Shown piece by piece: positions 6,234-6,735 of a stretch of DNA of 6,735 nucleotides. The DNA lies in the NCBI GenBank assembly GCA_019308525.1, contig JAFDIC010000221.1, forward strand, positions 1 to 6,735, written 5' to 3'. The notes beneath the pieces are model-generated. The model was not told the origin of the DNA. It made no database searches and saw only the letters and a list, made by a program, of their open reading frames with translations. The position numbers and the translations under genes are program-made. Within the stretch, counting starts at the first letter, position 1. The number at the start of each line of letters is the position of its first letter. Origin of the DNA: Deltaproteobacteria bacterium. GTDB lineage: Bacteria; Desulfobacterota; DSM-4660; Desulfatiglandales; HGW-15.

Positions 6234-6256
6234 GCAGAGTAGGAAGGGGGCAAGGG
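6226..6256. repeat. Inverted repeat overlapping the -12 element
   Basis: CCCTTGC (6226-6232) and GCAAGGG (6250-6256) are perfect 7-bp inverted arms around a 17-base spacer. If the promoter assignment above is right, one arm is the -12 box and the other lies just past the start site, so a protein binding here would block transcription. If it is instead transcribed, it would form a modest hairpin. Neither is shown. Confidence 0.4.
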
Positions 6257-6371
6257 CCGTCATCAATGGAACGAGGGATTTCCGGGTATGGTGATACTTG
6301 CGAGTGAAATTGCCCCGTATATTCCTTCTTGGAGGTCTTTGAGGGACTTTTCCGGGAAGACTTTATTGACT

Positions 6372-6378
6372 AAGGAGG
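6372..6378 (+). promoter_or_regulatory. Strong ribosome binding site fixing the start at 6387
   Basis: AAGGAGG lies 8 bases before ATG 6387. It is the best Shine-Dalgarno match among the gene starts in the window and settles the start of the truncated downstream gene. Confidence 0.85.
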
Positions 6379-6386
6379 GCTGAACA

Positions 6387-6735
6387 ATGAAGGGAATCAA
6401 GAGAGTGATATATCCCATTTTGCCACTGGTTATTCTCTGTTTCTTGCTTTTTCCGGGAAAGAGTCTCGGGGGCGTGGAAACAGGTCTTATCGACTTCGGC
6501 CAGGTCCTGGTCGATGAGGAGGCAAAAGCAGGCCTGACCATTAGTAACGAGGGGCAGACTTCCTACACCATCTATTTGACCCTAGATTCTCAGACCGGTT
6601 CCTTTTCCATGGACTATTCGGGGGCTTTTACGCTTGCGCCCGGCGGGTCCAAAGAAATAGTAATTTACTTTAAGCCTCTTGTGCCCGGAATGGATAGTGC
6701 TACGCTTACGGTAGGCTATTACGAGGGTTGGACCC
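6387..6735 (+). CDS. Secreted protein with ASH/HYDIN-like Ig-fold domain (3' end outside window)
   Basis: The frame stays open from ATG 6387 to the window end, giving 116 residues. Residues 1-28 form a signal peptide: basic MKGIKR, then a hydrophobic stretch IYPILPLVILCFLLF, then PGKSLGG before the mature part. The C18 lies inside the hydrophobic core and lacks a normal lipobox, so a lipoprotein is unlikely. From about residue 34 the pattern IDFGQVLVDEEAKAGLTISN, then GAFTLAPGGSKEIVIYFKP (79-97) and SATLTVGYYEG (104-114), matches the ASH/HYDIN-like immunoglobulin fold. That domain is often repeated in bacterial surface proteins and is used for binding or as a spacer. The rest of the protein is unseen, so further repeats, a catalytic domain or a C-terminal anchor cannot be judged. 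Likely periplasmic or surface located. The domain call is by pattern; the function is unknown. Confidence 0.8.
   Translation, partial: MKGIKRVIYPILPLVILCFLLFPGKSLGGVETGLIDFGQVLVDEEAKAGLTISNEGQTSYTIYLTLDSQTGSFSMDYSGAFTLAPGGSKEIVIYFKPLVPGMDSATLTVGYYEGWT

Larger units (their letters stand above)
5914..6386. other. 473-bp intergenic region between divergent nth and the secreted-protein gene
   Basis: I see no convincing gene here. Frames on both strands are short and lack recognisable protein motifs. The region must hold the promoter of nth (reading left) and that of the gene at 6387 (reading right). No clear sigma-70 promoter stands out for nth; a TTGAAT on the - strand near 6020 lacks a good -10 partner. 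The region contains several inverted repeats (6062-6079, 6148-6159, 6167-6185, 6226-6256) and a sigma-54 type promoter candidate, annotated separately. No known riboswitch or RNA family was recognised by eye. Confidence 0.7.

Noticed and set aside
6288..6383. A 31-codon + strand frame whose TGA lies 3 bases before ATG 6387, a possible leader peptide.
   Set aside because: It has no proper ribosome binding site and no recognisable composition or motif, and its last codons are the ribosome binding site of the next gene, so chance is the simpler explanation.
6263..6541. A 92-residue - strand open frame across the start of the secreted-protein gene.
   Set aside because: The + strand gene here has a strong ribosome binding site, signal peptide and domain pattern; the - frame has none of these.
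1..6735. Mobile element, CRISPR array, prophage or defence system.
   Set aside because: No transposase or integrase motif, no regularly spaced direct repeats and no terminal inverted repeats with target duplications were seen; gene content is housekeeping apart from the secreted protein.

Overview
This window looks like an ordinary chromosomal segment from a bacterium of the Desulfobacterota (former Deltaproteobacteria) or a relative. The lineage is inferred, not shown. The pointers are the rplS-rnhB-yraN-rsmI gene order, a complete HPr/Enzyme I pair with no sugar transporter beside it, a possible sigma-54 type promoter near the right end, moderate GC and frequent AGG arginine codons. No mobile element, CRISPR array, integrase, toxin or defence gene is visible.

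Left block (1-4786, all + strand, tightly packed). The tail of ribosomal protein L19 is followed by RNase HII (rnhB), the YraN nuclease-fold protein, the 16S rRNA ribose methyltransferase RsmI, HPr (ptsH), PTS Enzyme I (ptsI) and SmpB. Gaps run from a 4-bp overlap (ptsH/ptsI) to about 50 bp, and no convincing terminator interrupts the run, so it could be one transcription unit. The theme is ribosome and RNA maintenance, with a phosphorelay (Enzyme I to HPr) inserted.

Middle block (4787-5913). Directly after the smpB stop codon comes a near-consensus sigma-70 promoter (TTGACT, 17 bp, TATAGT). It should drive the tmRNA gene ssrA at 4855-5210. SmpB and tmRNA are the two partners of trans-translation, so the rescue system is encoded as a unit. 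The tmRNA is complete: tRNA-like ends with encoded CCA, four recognisable pseudoknots and a 10-residue tag, ADDYAYALAA. Convergent with it on the - strand is endonuclease III (nth), whose iron-sulfur loop has His where the second ligand Cys is usual.

Right block (5914-6735). A 473-bp intergenic stretch carries several inverted repeats and a GG-N10-GC sigma-54 type promoter candidate. A + strand gene then starts at 6387 after a strong ribosome binding site. It encodes an exported protein with an ASH/HYDIN-like immunoglobulin-fold domain and is cut by the window end.

I did not find a clearly new biological system. The points most worth checking are the altered RsmI motif, the Cys-to-His change in Nth, and the regulatory region in front of the truncated secreted protein.
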